This document shows, in pieces, positions 6,551 to 15,691 of a stretch of DNA of 40,718 nt. Position 1 is the first letter of the stretch. Every line of letters starts with the position of its first letter. This DNA is from Crocinitomicaceae bacterium (lineage in GTDB: Bacteria > Bacteroidota > Bacteroidia > Flavobacteriales_D > Crocinitomicaceae): positions 1 to 40,718 of the forward strand of contig JAKVAQ010000007.1 in assembly GCA_022447665.1 (NCBI GenBank), given 5' to 3'. Position numbers and translations under genes: made by a program. The notes beneath the pieces were generated by a model. It was not told the DNA's origin and did no database searches. It saw nothing but the letters and a program-made list of their open reading frames with translations.

Positions 6551-7830
6551 TATTGTATGGCATTAATCAAACATTGCCCAAAACGAGCAACGTCGTTAAA
6601 TGAATTGTATAATGGAACCGGAGCAATTCTAATTACATTCGGCTCACGCCAATCTGCTATAACTCCTTGTTCTGTCAATTTATCGAACATCTGTTTTCCT
6701 TGTCCGTGAGCTAGGATAGATAATTGAGCGCCGCGATTTTCAGTACTCTTAGGTGTAATGATTTCGAACGTACATTTATCCTTGTAGTCTTCTGAAATCT
6801 CATTAATTACCTCTTCTAAAAACCCGGTAAGCTTATTTCGCTTTTCAATTAGCTTGTCCATTCCCACTTCATCAAATATTTCCAACGAGGCCAGGTGGGC
6901 CGCCATTCCTAATACAGGGGCATTCGAAAGCTGCCAACCTTCCGCTCCGGGCATCGGGTTAAATCCAGGCTCCATTAAAAAACGTGTTTCTTTATCATGT
7001 CCCCACCATCCTGCAAAACGTGGAAGATTTTTATTGTTGGCGTGACGTTCATGAACAAATAATCCCGACACTCCACCTGGACTTGAGTTCAAATATTTGT
7101 ATCCACACCAAGCCGCAAAATCAACTCCCCATTCGTTTAATTTCAATTTAACATTTCCAGCGGCATGCGCTAAATCAAATCCTGCAATAGAACCTACATT
7201 ATGCGCTGCTTTGGTAATGCTTTCCATATCAAACAACTGTCCTGAGTAATAGTTCACCCCACCGATCATAACCATTGCAAGCTCATCTCCAAGCTCATTA
7301 ATCTTGTCAATAATATCTTGCTCGGTGATTAAATGATCGCCATCTCTTGGTCCAATTTCTACAATTACATCTTCCGGCTTAAAACCATGAAATTTAGCTT
7401 GTGATTCAAGCGCGTATTGGTCAGAAGGGAAAGCTTTTTTCTCACACAATACTTTGTTTCTTTTTCCTTCCGGGCGGTAAAAAGAAACCATCAATAAATG
7501 GAGGTTAGTCGTTAAACTATGTGTAACTACTGTCTCAATTGGTTTAGCGCCAACTATTTTGGCAATCATTTCTGTGAGTTGCTCATGGTAAGAAAACCAT
7601 GGTCTGCGACTCTCAAAATGTCCTTCTACACCAAACTCAGCCCAATCATCTAATTCTTCTTGAATTTTGTTTTGAGTTGTTTTTGGTTGCAGGCCCAATG
7701 AGTTACCAGTGAAGTAGATAGAATCACTTCCTTGATGTTGAGGAATATAGAAACGTTCTCTGTAAGAAGCTAGCGGATCATTTTGATCTAAAGTTTCAGC
7801 TCTTTCTACAAAACTTTTGGCGGTAATCAT
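6550..7830 (-). CDS. kynU: Kynureninase
   Basis: PLP-dependent hydrolase that cleaves kynurenine or 3-hydroxykynurenine to anthranilate or 3-hydroxyanthranilate plus alanine. It has 426 residues, normal for the family. Visible landmarks are SIYFTGNSLGLQPK near the N-terminus (residues 37-50), FDLAHAAGN holding the PLP-pyridine Asp (218-226), and WCGYKYLNSSPGG with the Schiff-base Lys at 245. GWWGHDKETRFLM follows in the C-terminal half. It is the first gene of the kyn operon and runs directly into the small membrane protein and KMO. Its 5' end overlaps the divergent hemL promoter. Confidence 0.96.
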   Translation of the reverse strand: MITAKSFVERAETLDQNDPLASYRERFYIPQHQGSDSIYFTGNSLGLQPKTTQNKIQEELDDWAEFGVEGHFESRRPWFSYHEQLTEMIAKIVGAKPIETVVTHSLTTNLHLLMVSFYRPEGKRNKVLCEKKAFPSDQYALESQAKFHGFKPEDVIVEIGPRDGDHLITEQDIIDKINELGDELAMVMIGGVNYYSGQLFDMESITKAAHNVGSIAGFDLAHAAGNVKLKLNEWGVDFAAWCGYKYLNSSPGGVSGLFVHERHANNKNLPRFAGWWGHDKETRFLMEPGFNPMPGAEGWQLSNAPVLGMAAHLASLEIFDEVGMDKLIEKRNKLTGFLEEVINEISEDYKDKCTFEIITPKSTENRGAQLSILAHGQGKQMFDKLTEQGVIADWREPNVIRIAPVPLYNSFNDVARFGQCLINAIQ

Positions 7831-7846
7831 GGTTTAATTAATTTTG
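7816..7846 (+). promoter_or_regulatory. Promoter of hemL (TTTG-N19-TAATTTTG)
   Basis: TTTG at 7816-7819 and TAATTTTG at 7839-7846 are separated by 19 bp, the preferred Bacteroidota spacing. Transcription would begin near 7853, about 25 bp before the hemL ATG. The -33 box and spacer cover the kynU start codon (7828-7830), so the two divergent units share this DNA. Confidence 0.65.
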
Positions 7847-7852
7847 AGTCTT

Positions 7853-7860
7853 CAAAGATA
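7853..7860 (-). promoter_or_regulatory. -7 box of the kynurenine operon
   Basis: The minus strand reads TATCTTTG, an exact TAnnTTTG match, 22 bp upstream of the kynU ATG. No well-spaced -33 element is evident. Confidence 0.5.
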
Positions 7861-7877
7861 ATAAAGTATCAAAGAAT

Positions 7878-9167
7878 ATGCGAGCAAGAGAGAGGTCGAA
7901 TACCTTATTTGAAAAAGCAAAAACTCTATTTCCAGGCGGTGTTAATTCACCGGTAAGAGCATTTAAATCAGTTGATGGTGCTCCGCTTTTCATGAAAAAA
8001 GGCGATGGTCCCTACATTTGGGACGAAGATGATAATCAGTTTATAGATTTCTGTTGTAGCTGGGGTCCACTGATTTTGGGGCATAATCACCCTAACATAC
8101 GTGAAAAAGTAATTGCGACAATCGAAAATGGAACTTCTTTTGGAACACCTACAAAACACGGAAATGCATTAGCTGAGCTGATTGTAGAGAATAATCGTTT
8201 CATAGATAAGATTCGATTTGTAAGTTCGGGGACGGAGGCAGTAATGTCAGCTATTCGTCTTGCACGCGGATATACTGGTAAGAACAAAATCATAAAATTT
8301 GAAGGTTGTTATCATGGACATGTAGATGCTTTAATGGTAAATGCTGGTTCTGGATTAGCAACATTTGGTACTTCATCGTCTGCGGGAATTCCGGATGGTG
8401 TAATTAATGAAACTGTCGTGGTTCCATTAAACGACGAAGAAGCAGTCAAAAAGGCTTTTGAAATTCATGGAGATGATATTGCTGCGGTAATTATTGAACC
8501 TATTCCTGCAAATAATGGTCTTTTGCTTCAAGAAACTGAGTTTTTGACCTTCTTGAGAACGATCACTAGAGTGAATAGTGCCTTATTAATTTTTGATGAG
8601 GTTATTTCAGGATTTAGAGTTGGATTTGAAGGTGCAGCAGGTGTATATGATATCCAACCAGACATCATCACTTATGGTAAGATTATAGGCGGTGGTTTAC
8701 CAGTTGGAGCGTATGCAGGAAGTACTGAAATAATGAGTAGAATTTCTCCAGATGGGGACGTTTATCAGGCCGGAACACTCTCTGCGAACCCTGTCGCCAT
8801 GTCAGCAGGCTATGCTCAGCTTGAAGAATGCGTAAAACCTGGATTTTATGAAGATCAAGAAAAGCGTACAAAACGTTTTGTAAACGAAATAAACACCTTT
8901 GCAGAGGAAAATAAAATTGATTTTAGACTAACGACGATCGGTTCTATTTTCTGGATGAAATTTACTGATGAAAAGATCCAAACGGCCGCTCAAATTAATC
9001 CGGATAGTATGGTTACTTTCAGTCGATTATTTTCAGCGCTGCTAGAGGAAGGAATTTATGTTGGGCCTTCAGGTTATGAAGTTGGTTTTATTTCGAAAGT
9101 CCACACGGAAGAGGTCTTAGATTCAGCTATTGAAAAGTTCAAAGCTGCCTTAAGCAAGATTGCTTAA
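7878..9167 (+). CDS. hemL: Glutamate-1-semialdehyde 2,1-aminomutase
   Basis: PLP enzyme that converts glutamate-1-semialdehyde to 5-aminolevulinate in the C5 route to tetrapyrroles. It has 429 residues, as expected. Motifs are SNTLFEKAKTLFPGGVNSPV at the N-terminus, RFVSSGTEAVMSAIRLARG in the cofactor region, LIFDEVISGFRVG with the conserved Asp, and TYGKIIGGGLPVGAYAG with the catalytic Lys at 268. The C-terminus carries the family's YVGPSGYEVGFISKVHTEE region. It is transcribed alone, divergent from kynU, and overlaps the convergent UbiA-like gene by 18 bp. Confidence 0.97.
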   Translation: MRARERSNTLFEKAKTLFPGGVNSPVRAFKSVDGAPLFMKKGDGPYIWDEDDNQFIDFCCSWGPLILGHNHPNIREKVIATIENGTSFGTPTKHGNALAELIVENNRFIDKIRFVSSGTEAVMSAIRLARGYTGKNKIIKFEGCYHGHVDALMVNAGSGLATFGTSSSAGIPDGVINETVVVPLNDEEAVKKAFEIHGDDIAAVIIEPIPANNGLLLQETEFLTFLRTITRVNSALLIFDEVISGFRVGFEGAAGVYDIQPDIITYGKIIGGGLPVGAYAGSTEIMSRISPDGDVYQAGTLSANPVAMSAGYAQLEECVKPGFYEDQEKRTKRFVNEINTFAEENKIDFRLTTIGSIFWMKFTDEKIQTAAQINPDSMVTFSRLFSALLEEGIYVGPSGYEVGFISKVHTEEVLDSAIEKFKAALSKIA

Positions 9168-9977
9168 AAATCTTTCTAGCTCCACAAATAGAGGTAGAAC
9201 AACAAGGAGTCCATCGACCCCAACAGCGTAGTAATTGAATTTGCGTTCAGGCTTAGAGTAGAGGATAAGAATCGTGGCCAAAACGAATGATGTTAGAATA
9301 GCTATAGGATATTCAATCAAATAAATTAGCCCTGTGTAGCTAACACAAAGGGAGAACATGGCAATAGCTTTTCCTCCATTTACTCCAAAGACTTGAGGGA
9401 TGGTTCTAATTTTCTCTGAGTCAAAATGTATATCTCTAATGTCAAAGGGAATAGTAATGGCCAGAATAAAAAAGAAGGCGATTCCGAATGAAATTATAAG
9501 CATGTTCAATTCAATATTAACTCCAGAAGCAGGTATTAATGAACAGCAAACGGCATAACTTAAGCTGATTAAGATGATTTTAGCCCCCGGTATTTCTCGT
9601 AGGCGGATATTGATAAGTGGGATCTTTACCACATAGAAAAAGGAAAAAATACCTACGATAGACAATTCCAAAATGATCTTGAAATTTAGACCAAAGAAGT
9701 ATAATCCAGCAAACGAGGCAATCAAGGTCAAGACTGAAATAACCTTTATGTTTCGAATGATCCACTCTAACCGTTCAATCCCATTTATTTCTTCACTTTT
9801 CTCGGCTAATTTTGCTTTAACTATTCTTTGAAAATTATAGGCAACAAAGGTGAGACAGCCAACCATAGCGATTGTTTTAACATCAGGTGGAATAGCGTAA
9901 ATACGATAGAATAATAATGTAAACAGCGCAGCACCAAGGCTGATCCAAAAATTGCTGTAGAGTAGGAACCTTATCAA
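9150..9977 (-). CDS. UbiA-superfamily-like membrane protein
   Basis: A 275-residue polytopic protein with about eight hydrophobic helices. It resembles UbiA prenyltransferases in its overall helix pattern and in the second acidic motif, FDIRDIHFDSEK (Asp at 179, 182 and 186), which binds Mg-pyrophosphate in that superfamily. The first acidic motif is not intact: the equivalent position reads YNFQRIVKAK (Asn 48) rather than NDxxDxxxD. It may therefore be a divergent enzyme with altered chemistry or a non-catalytic relative. It is downstream of an exported protein gene, with a 1-bp gap, and convergent with hemL. The substrate is unknown. Confidence 0.65.
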   Translation of the reverse strand: MIRFLLYSNFWISLGAALFTLLFYRIYAIPPDVKTIAMVGCLTFVAYNFQRIVKAKLAEKSEEINGIERLEWIIRNIKVISVLTLIASFAGLYFFGLNFKIILELSIVGIFSFFYVVKIPLINIRLREIPGAKIILISLSYAVCCSLIPASGVNIELNMLIISFGIAFFFILAITIPFDIRDIHFDSEKIRTIPQVFGVNGGKAIAMFSLCVSYTGLIYLIEYPIAILTSFVLATILILYSKPERKFNYYAVGVDGLLVVLPLFVELERFLSNLA

Positions 9978-9978
9978 A

Positions 9979-10683
9979 TTAATTTTTCTTGAATATTCCG
10001 TAGGAAATTAATCCTATACCAGTACCTACAAAGCCGCCGCAAAGAGCAGAGAACATTCTTTTTTGCTTAGCAATTCTATTGTATCCTCTGTAGTAATAGG
10101 CATTTCCTTTCATATTGGCTTGTAGAATTTGGTGCTCTTTTACTTTGAAAGAAGGTAAAGCCCAAACCAACGTAAACGTGGTAGGAACCAAAACCTGCAT
10201 CATACTAGGTCGAGATCCGAATAAACCAGCTTCCAAATCGGGTGAAGGATTTCCAGGGACAGTTAATTCATCAATCGACTTTTGTGTAAGGTAGGTGTCC
10301 CATAGCGAAAATCCGAGCCCAACTGCGATACTAGTAACGGTGACTCCCCATGGGTTAGAGGTGATTCTTGCATCACGGCTTCCCCATGTGGTTTCACGTG
10401 ATTCTTGCACCGTTAAGTAATCTCCTTGTAATTCATCTTGGCGGTAATAAACGGTTTCTCCTTGGGTATTATGCATAGAAAATACACGCCCCATTTCAAA
10501 ATACATGGTGTATTCCCCATCTCTATCGAGCATTTTAGTGGTTAAAAAATTACCTTCAACTTTCGATTCAGAACCATAGTAGGTGTGTCCGTTAAGTAAA
10601 GTAATCGAGTCGGTAGCCATAAAATCTTGAGCCACAGAAATAAGTGGGACAAAAACCGAAATAATGATGAAATAAATTCTCAT
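9979..10683 (-). CDS. Exported hypothetical protein
   Basis: A 234-residue protein with an N-terminal signal peptide (IYFIIISVFVPLISVAQ). The mature part begins with a beta-rich domain (SITLLNGHTYYGSE, LDRDGEYTMYFEMGRVFSM). Two hydrophobic segments follow at about 112-131 and 210-230 (GGFVGTGIGLISYGIF), so it is probably membrane-associated. I do not recognise the family, although the 'LLNG..Y.G' opening is common in Bacteroidota exported proteins that sense or bind something in the periplasm. The stop lies 2 bp before the start of the UbiA-like gene, so the two should be one transcript. Confidence 0.65.
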   Translation of the reverse strand: MRIYFIIISVFVPLISVAQDFMATDSITLLNGHTYYGSESKVEGNFLTTKMLDRDGEYTMYFEMGRVFSMHNTQGETVYYRQDELQGDYLTVQESRETTWGSRDARITSNPWGVTVTSIAVGLGFSLWDTYLTQKSIDELTVPGNPSPDLEAGLFGSRPSMMQVLVPTTFTLVWALPSFKVKEHQILQANMKGNAYYYRGYNRIAKQKRMFSALCGGFVGTGIGLISYGIFKKN

Positions 10684-10796
10684 GAATCTGCAGTATTACA
10701 GGTTAAACTTAACACTATTTACAATTATTTTTAACAAAATTCAGAATTTGAGTTAAGATAGCCTTGTTAATGGAACTCTTCTGATGCAATACTGGT

Positions 10797-10804
10797 TATA
10801 TTTG
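10797..10804 (+). promoter_or_regulatory. -7 box of gcvP
   Basis: TATATTTG is an exact TAnnTTTG match, 24 bp upstream of the gcvP ATG. No TTTG at the expected -33 distance is present, and no glycine-riboswitch-like structure is visible in the short leader. Confidence 0.5.
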
Positions 10805-10828
10805 TACGCTATAATAAACGTAGAATAG

Positions 10829-13690
10829 ATGAATTTCGAGAATAGACACATTGGAATAAACGAGGAGGATAGAAATGAAATCCTAAAGGCGATTGGGTAT
10901 AATTCTGTAGATGAATTAGTTGATCAAACGGTACCATCGCAAATTAGATTGAATAAGGAGTTAGACATTGATGAAGGGTTGTCTGAATTTGATTATCTAG
11001 CAAAGATCAAAGAGATCGGAGCAAAGAATATCATTGCCACGAATTTCATCGGTCAAGGGTATTATGGAACAAAAATTCCTTCTGTAAATCTTAGAAATAT
11101 TTTTGAAAATCCAGGATGGTATACGGCTTACACTCCATACCAAGCGGAGATAGCTCAAGGTCGATTAGAGGCCTTATTAAATTTCCAAACCATGGTTATG
11201 GATTTAACGGGAATGGAGATTGCCAATGCTTCGTTATTGGATGAAGGAACAGCTGCTGCTGAGACTATGATCATGTTTTATAATTCAAGATCTAGAGCTC
11301 AGAAAAAAGCTGATGTAAATAAGTTTTTTGTTTCTGAAAACTGTTATGCACTTACCAAGGATGTAATTACAGGTAGAGCGAAAAGCATGAGTATTGATCT
11401 GGAGTTCGGTAATCCTGAAGAATTTACACCTTCAGAAGAATATTTCGGTGCATTCATTCAATATCCTGATACTTTTGGAGATATTCAAGATCCAACTGCG
11501 TTTATCAATAAATGTCACGAAAAAGAAGTACTTGTAGGAGTAGCAGCCGATATTATGGCCTTGGTTATGCTAAAATCACCTGGCTCTTGTGGTGCAGATG
11601 CTGTAGTAGGGAATACACAGCGTTTTGGTGTTCCAATGGGATACGGTGGACCGCACGCTGCATACTTTGCAACGAGAGAAGAGTACAAAAGAAATATACC
11701 AGGAAGAATAATTGGTGTTTCAGTTGATGCGGATGGAAATCAAGCATTAAGAATGGCGCTCCAAACAAGAGAGCAGCACATTAAAAGAGATAAAGCAACT
11801 TCAAATATTTGTACAGCACAGGCATTATTAGCCGTAATGGCAAGCATGTATGCCGTTTACCACGGTCCTAAAGGATTGAAGAAAATTGCTGAAGAAATTC
11901 ACACAAAAACAAATGCTGTAGCTAAAGCTATTTCATCACTCGGATTAACCATAAAGAATTCAAAGTATTTTGACACTTTAACGGTTGATTTAGGAGATCG
12001 CAAGTCTTATTTCTTGGCGAATGCAAAAGGTGTAGATACGAACGTTTATGACCATAAAGACACTTCATTAGTTTCATTATCTGTAGATGAGGTATCTTCA
12101 ATGGAAGACCTTCAAAACTTGGTAAACTTATTTGCTAAAGAAACAGGAGGCAAAGCTGATTTAGAAAATGGTGCTATTGCACTTGAAGGTAATCATTTAA
12201 GAACTGATGATATTCTAACAGCGAAAGTTTTTAATACGTACCATTCTGAAACTAGAATGATGCGTTATCAAAAATCATTAGAGAACAAAGACTTGTCTTT
12301 AGTACATTCCATGATTTCGTTAGGTTCGTGTACAATGAAATTGAATGCGGCTTCAGAATTGATTCCTTTATCAATGCCAGAGTACGCGCATATTCACCCG
12401 ATGGCTCCAAAAGAGCAAGTTGAGGGTTATTTAGAGATACTGGAAGATTTAACAAACGATTTATGTGAGATTACAGGGTTTGCTGGAATGTCGTTACAAC
12501 CAAACTCAGGAGCTCAAGGAGAGTATGCTGGTTTAATGGTAATCAAAGCATACCACGAAGCAAATGGTGATCATCACAGAAATATTTGTCTAATTCCTTC
12601 ATCGGCACACGGAACTAACCCTGCTTCTGCTGTTATGGCAGGAATGAAAGTGGTTGTTACGAAATGTGATGACCAAGGAAATATTGATATTGAAGACCTA
12701 CGAGCGAAAGCAGAAGAGCACAAAGACAACTTAGCTGCTTTAATGGTAACTTATCCTTCTACGCACGGTGTATTTGAAGAAGCAATTATTGATATTACTT
12801 CAATTATACACGCCAATGGCGGTCAAGTGTATATGGATGGTGCAAACATGAATGCGCAGGTAGGATTAACTAATCCAGGAAACATTGGCGCTGACGTTTG
12901 TCACTTAAATCTTCACAAAACATTCGCAATTCCTCACGGTGGTGGTGGACCCGGAATGGGACCAATTGGAGTAGCAGCGCATTTAAAGCCTTTCTTACCA
13001 GGAAACGCGGTAGTGGACTGGGTAGGTGGTGAAAAAGCTATTCACGGAATTTCTGCAGCACCTTTTGGTTCAGCTTTAATTCTATTAATCTCTTACGGAT
13101 ACATCAAAATGCTAGGTAGAGACGGCGTAACTAACTCTACTAAGAATGCTATTTTAAATGCGAATTATTTAAAAGAAAAGTTAGAGGCACATTACCCAAT
13201 TTTATATAAAGGGAATAATAATACTGTTGCGCACGAAATGATTTTGGATTGTAGAGAATTCAAAAAGACAGCGGGTGTTGAAGTAGCAGATATTGCGAAG
13301 CGTTTAATCGATTATGGTTTCCACGCACCAACGGTATCATTCCCGGTTGCAGGTACTTTAATGGTAGAACCAACAGAAAGTGAAGACTTAGAAGAGTTAA
13401 AGCGTTTTGTTGATGCTATGATTAGCATTCGTACTGAAATTGATGAGATTGAAACACAAGGGTTAGATCAAAGCAATAACTTGTTGAAGAACGCTCCACA
13501 TACGGCCAATTGTCTGTTAACAGATGAATGGAACATGCCTTATTCAAGACAAAGAGCGGCTTACCCATTAGATTATCTAAGAACAAATAAATTCTGGGCA
13601 CCAGTAAGAAGAGTAGATAATGCCTACGGTGATCGTAATTTAGTATGCAGCTGTTTACCTTTAGAAGCTTATGCTTCTGAAACGGTTTAG
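10829..13690 (+). CDS. gcvP: Glycine dehydrogenase (decarboxylating), P-protein
   Basis: The single-chain P-protein of the glycine cleavage system. It decarboxylates glycine through PLP and passes the aminomethyl group to lipoylated H-protein. It has 953 residues, matching the fused alpha-beta form rather than split GcvPA/GcvPB. It opens with FENRHIGINEEDRNEIL, and the N-terminal half has YTPYQAEIAQGRLEALLNFQ. The C-terminal half has the catalytic region LNLHKTFAIPHGGGGPGMGP with the PLP Lys at 697, followed by SAAPFGSALILLISYGYI. gcvT and gcvH are not adjacent. No terminator was found after it. Confidence 0.97.
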   Translation: MNFENRHIGINEEDRNEILKAIGYNSVDELVDQTVPSQIRLNKELDIDEGLSEFDYLAKIKEIGAKNIIATNFIGQGYYGTKIPSVNLRNIFENPGWYTAYTPYQAEIAQGRLEALLNFQTMVMDLTGMEIANASLLDEGTAAAETMIMFYNSRSRAQKKADVNKFFVSENCYALTKDVITGRAKSMSIDLEFGNPEEFTPSEEYFGAFIQYPDTFGDIQDPTAFINKCHEKEVLVGVAADIMALVMLKSPGSCGADAVVGNTQRFGVPMGYGGPHAAYFATREEYKRNIPGRIIGVSVDADGNQALRMALQTREQHIKRDKATSNICTAQALLAVMASMYAVYHGPKGLKKIAEEIHTKTNAVAKAISSLGLTIKNSKYFDTLTVDLGDRKSYFLANAKGVDTNVYDHKDTSLVSLSVDEVSSMEDLQNLVNLFAKETGGKADLENGAIALEGNHLRTDDILTAKVFNTYHSETRMMRYQKSLENKDLSLVHSMISLGSCTMKLNAASELIPLSMPEYAHIHPMAPKEQVEGYLEILEDLTNDLCEITGFAGMSLQPNSGAQGEYAGLMVIKAYHEANGDHHRNICLIPSSAHGTNPASAVMAGMKVVVTKCDDQGNIDIEDLRAKAEEHKDNLAALMVTYPSTHGVFEEAIIDITSIIHANGGQVYMDGANMNAQVGLTNPGNIGADVCHLNLHKTFAIPHGGGGPGMGPIGVAAHLKPFLPGNAVVDWVGGEKAIHGISAAPFGSALILLISYGYIKMLGRDGVTNSTKNAILNANYLKEKLEAHYPILYKGNNNTVAHEMILDCREFKKTAGVEVADIAKRLIDYGFHAPTVSFPVAGTLMVEPTESEDLEELKRFVDAMISIRTEIDEIETQGLDQSNNLLKNAPHTANCLLTDEWNMPYSRQRAAYPLDYLRTNKFWAPVRRVDNAYGDRNLVCSCLPLEAYASETV

Positions 13691-13727
13691 ACTTGCAATA
13701 ATTCTTTAAATCCTAATAATTCAATGA

Positions 13728-13759
13728 TTTGCAGGGGCCGATCTTAATTTGTATCTTCG
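13728..13759 (+). promoter_or_regulatory. Promoter of the T9SS cargo gene
   Basis: TTTG at 13728-13731 and TATCTTCG at 13752-13759 (one mismatch to TAnnTTTG) are 20 bp apart. The ATG at 13787 is 27 bp downstream. Confidence 0.5.
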
Positions 13760-13786
13760 CCCTAATTGAATTATAATGACACAACT

Positions 13787-15640
13787 ATGAAGAAAATTTA
13801 CTTATCGCTTGTTGCGGTAGCAATGGCTGGTGGCGTCTTCGCGCAAGCACCTTATGCTACTGAGCAATACGACTTCGCTAAGACTGGAAAGCATAGCGGA
13901 CAAATCACCACCGTTGACGGAAGGACATTTGATAGTGGAGACAGAACCGACTATTACACCGAAAATTTTGATGCTATGTCAGCATTAGACGGTACTGGTA
14001 CAAACTGGCTGGCAGAAATTGCTTCTGGTGGAGTTGGGTTCGAACTAACAAGTACAGGCCATGCAAATGATGCAGGTTCAACCTTTACAATTCCCTCATT
14101 AGCTACTAGTACACCTACAAAATGGATACTTTTGGATTCTGATTCAGATGGATCAACTGGAGTTATTGAAAGCGCAACATTAACGTCTCCTACGATTGAC
14201 GCTACGGCTGCAGGTACTTTACCATTGAAATTGGAGTTCGATCAGTTTTTTGCTGAGTGGGAGCCAACTGACGATCCTGAATATGACACTTTATGGGTTG
14301 GTATTTCAGATGATGATGGTGCATCATGGGAAGAAATTAGAATATCTGACGGAGTAGGAAGAGAAGGAAGACCGAATCCTGAAACAGTTTCACTAAATAT
14401 TTCATCTTTAGTTGCTCCTCCTTATGATGAATTGAAAATCAGATTCCGTTGGGACGGAAGTTGGGCATATGGATGGCAAATAGACAATGTGAAAATCGCC
14501 GAATTACCTGACAATGATTTAACAGTTACATCTGTTTTTAGAGGAGATTTAGTGAATGCGTTTATGTATTCTAAAGTTCCACAGGCACAGGCACAAGAGT
14601 TTATTATTGGAGCAGATATCCAAAATATTGGGTTTTCTGATCAAACAAACATCGTGTTGAACTGGGAAATTTTTGATCCTTCAATGAGTTCTGTAGGATC
14701 TGGTACTTCTTCTACGTCAATTGCGACTCTTGCTAATGGTGAGAACGATACTATTTGGGTTTCTACGGGTGTTACTCCAACTGAACTAGGAACTTATACT
14801 ATAGAGTATAATGTTTCTGCAGATGCTACCGATGATGCACCTGCGAATAATGACGTAACTGATGATTACTTTGAATTAACAAATGATATATATGGTGCGG
14901 ATTATGGTGATTTTTCTACTTCTTGGTATAACTGGGGAGGTAATGACAACCTTGAAGCAGCAATAGGAAACGTTTATGAAATTGTTACAGATGGAGTTAT
15001 CGGAGCAATTGATGCACAATTAGATGATAGTGAAAATGTTGTAGATGAAATTGTTGAGTATAGAGTATTTAAATATGATACTGACTCAGAAGAATTCATT
15101 GAAGAGGATAGAACTGATGAATACACTGCAGTAGCATCTGATCAAGGAAACATAGTAAGAATAGTATTTGACTCGCCGGTTTCGGTATCGGCTGGAGATA
15201 TTGTTTTAGTATCTGCTGGTCATTTCGGTGGTGATCCTGGAACAGGATTCAGAACTGCAGGTAAAGTAGGTACTGGAGCAGTACAAGGTACAGATGCCGT
15301 AGGAGCTAGTCTTCCAACGTCAAGTGAAATTGCTGCAGTTGTAAGAGCAGTAATGACTGACTTTACTGGAGAAGAAGAATTAGCAAAAATGGAGAACTTC
15401 TCTATTTACCCTAACCCTGCTAACGACTTCTTAGTTGTTAATTTAACTTTATTCGAATCAGAAAACACTGTTGTTAATGTATTAGATATCACTGGTAAAG
15501 TGGTTGAGACAATTAACTTAGGAACAGTTAATGGTGATTCAAAAGTGAATATCGATCTTAACGAGTACACCTCAGGTGTTTATTTCATTGAAATGACTAA
15601 CGAAGATGGAAAGCAAGTGAAGAAATTCATCAAAAAATAA
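13787..15640 (+). CDS. Secreted T9SS cargo protein (type A sorting domain)
   Basis: About 617 residues from the ATG at 13787, which starts a clean signal peptide (MKKIYLSLVAVAMAGGVFAQ). Residues about 45-235 resemble a MAM or concanavalin-like jelly roll (DYYTENFDAMSALDGTG, DTLWVGISDDDGASWEEIR, WQIDNVKIAE). A middle Ig-like region with many Asp, Thr and Ser follows. The last 80 residues are a type IX secretion sorting domain: FSIYPNPANDFLVVNL, VVNVLDITGKVVETINLG, YTSGVYFIEM and KKFIKK. It should be exported across the outer membrane and anchored or released. The exact ligand is unknown. It has its own promoter and terminator. Confidence 0.88.
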   Translation: MKKIYLSLVAVAMAGGVFAQAPYATEQYDFAKTGKHSGQITTVDGRTFDSGDRTDYYTENFDAMSALDGTGTNWLAEIASGGVGFELTSTGHANDAGSTFTIPSLATSTPTKWILLDSDSDGSTGVIESATLTSPTIDATAAGTLPLKLEFDQFFAEWEPTDDPEYDTLWVGISDDDGASWEEIRISDGVGREGRPNPETVSLNISSLVAPPYDELKIRFRWDGSWAYGWQIDNVKIAELPDNDLTVTSVFRGDLVNAFMYSKVPQAQAQEFIIGADIQNIGFSDQTNIVLNWEIFDPSMSSVGSGTSSTSIATLANGENDTIWVSTGVTPTELGTYTIEYNVSADATDDAPANNDVTDDYFELTNDIYGADYGDFSTSWYNWGGNDNLEAAIGNVYEIVTDGVIGAIDAQLDDSENVVDEIVEYRVFKYDTDSEEFIEEDRTDEYTAVASDQGNIVRIVFDSPVSVSAGDIVLVSAGHFGGDPGTGFRTAGKVGTGAVQGTDAVGASLPTSSEIAAVVRAVMTDFTGEEELAKMENFSIYPNPANDFLVVNLTLFESENTVVNVLDITGKVVETINLGTVNGDSKVNIDLNEYTSGVYFIEMTNEDGKQVKKFIKK

Positions 15641-15661
15641 GAATAGAAAATATTTTAAAGG

Positions 15662-15691
15662 AAGCCTTCCCAATTAGGGAGGGCTTTTTTT
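15662..15691 (+). terminator. Intrinsic terminator of the T9SS cargo gene
   Basis: AAGCCTTCCC pairs with GGGAGGGCTT (one T-G pair) around AATTA, followed by a run of T. It starts 22 bp after the stop codon and ends at the stop of the convergent DUF4296 gene. Confidence 0.85.
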
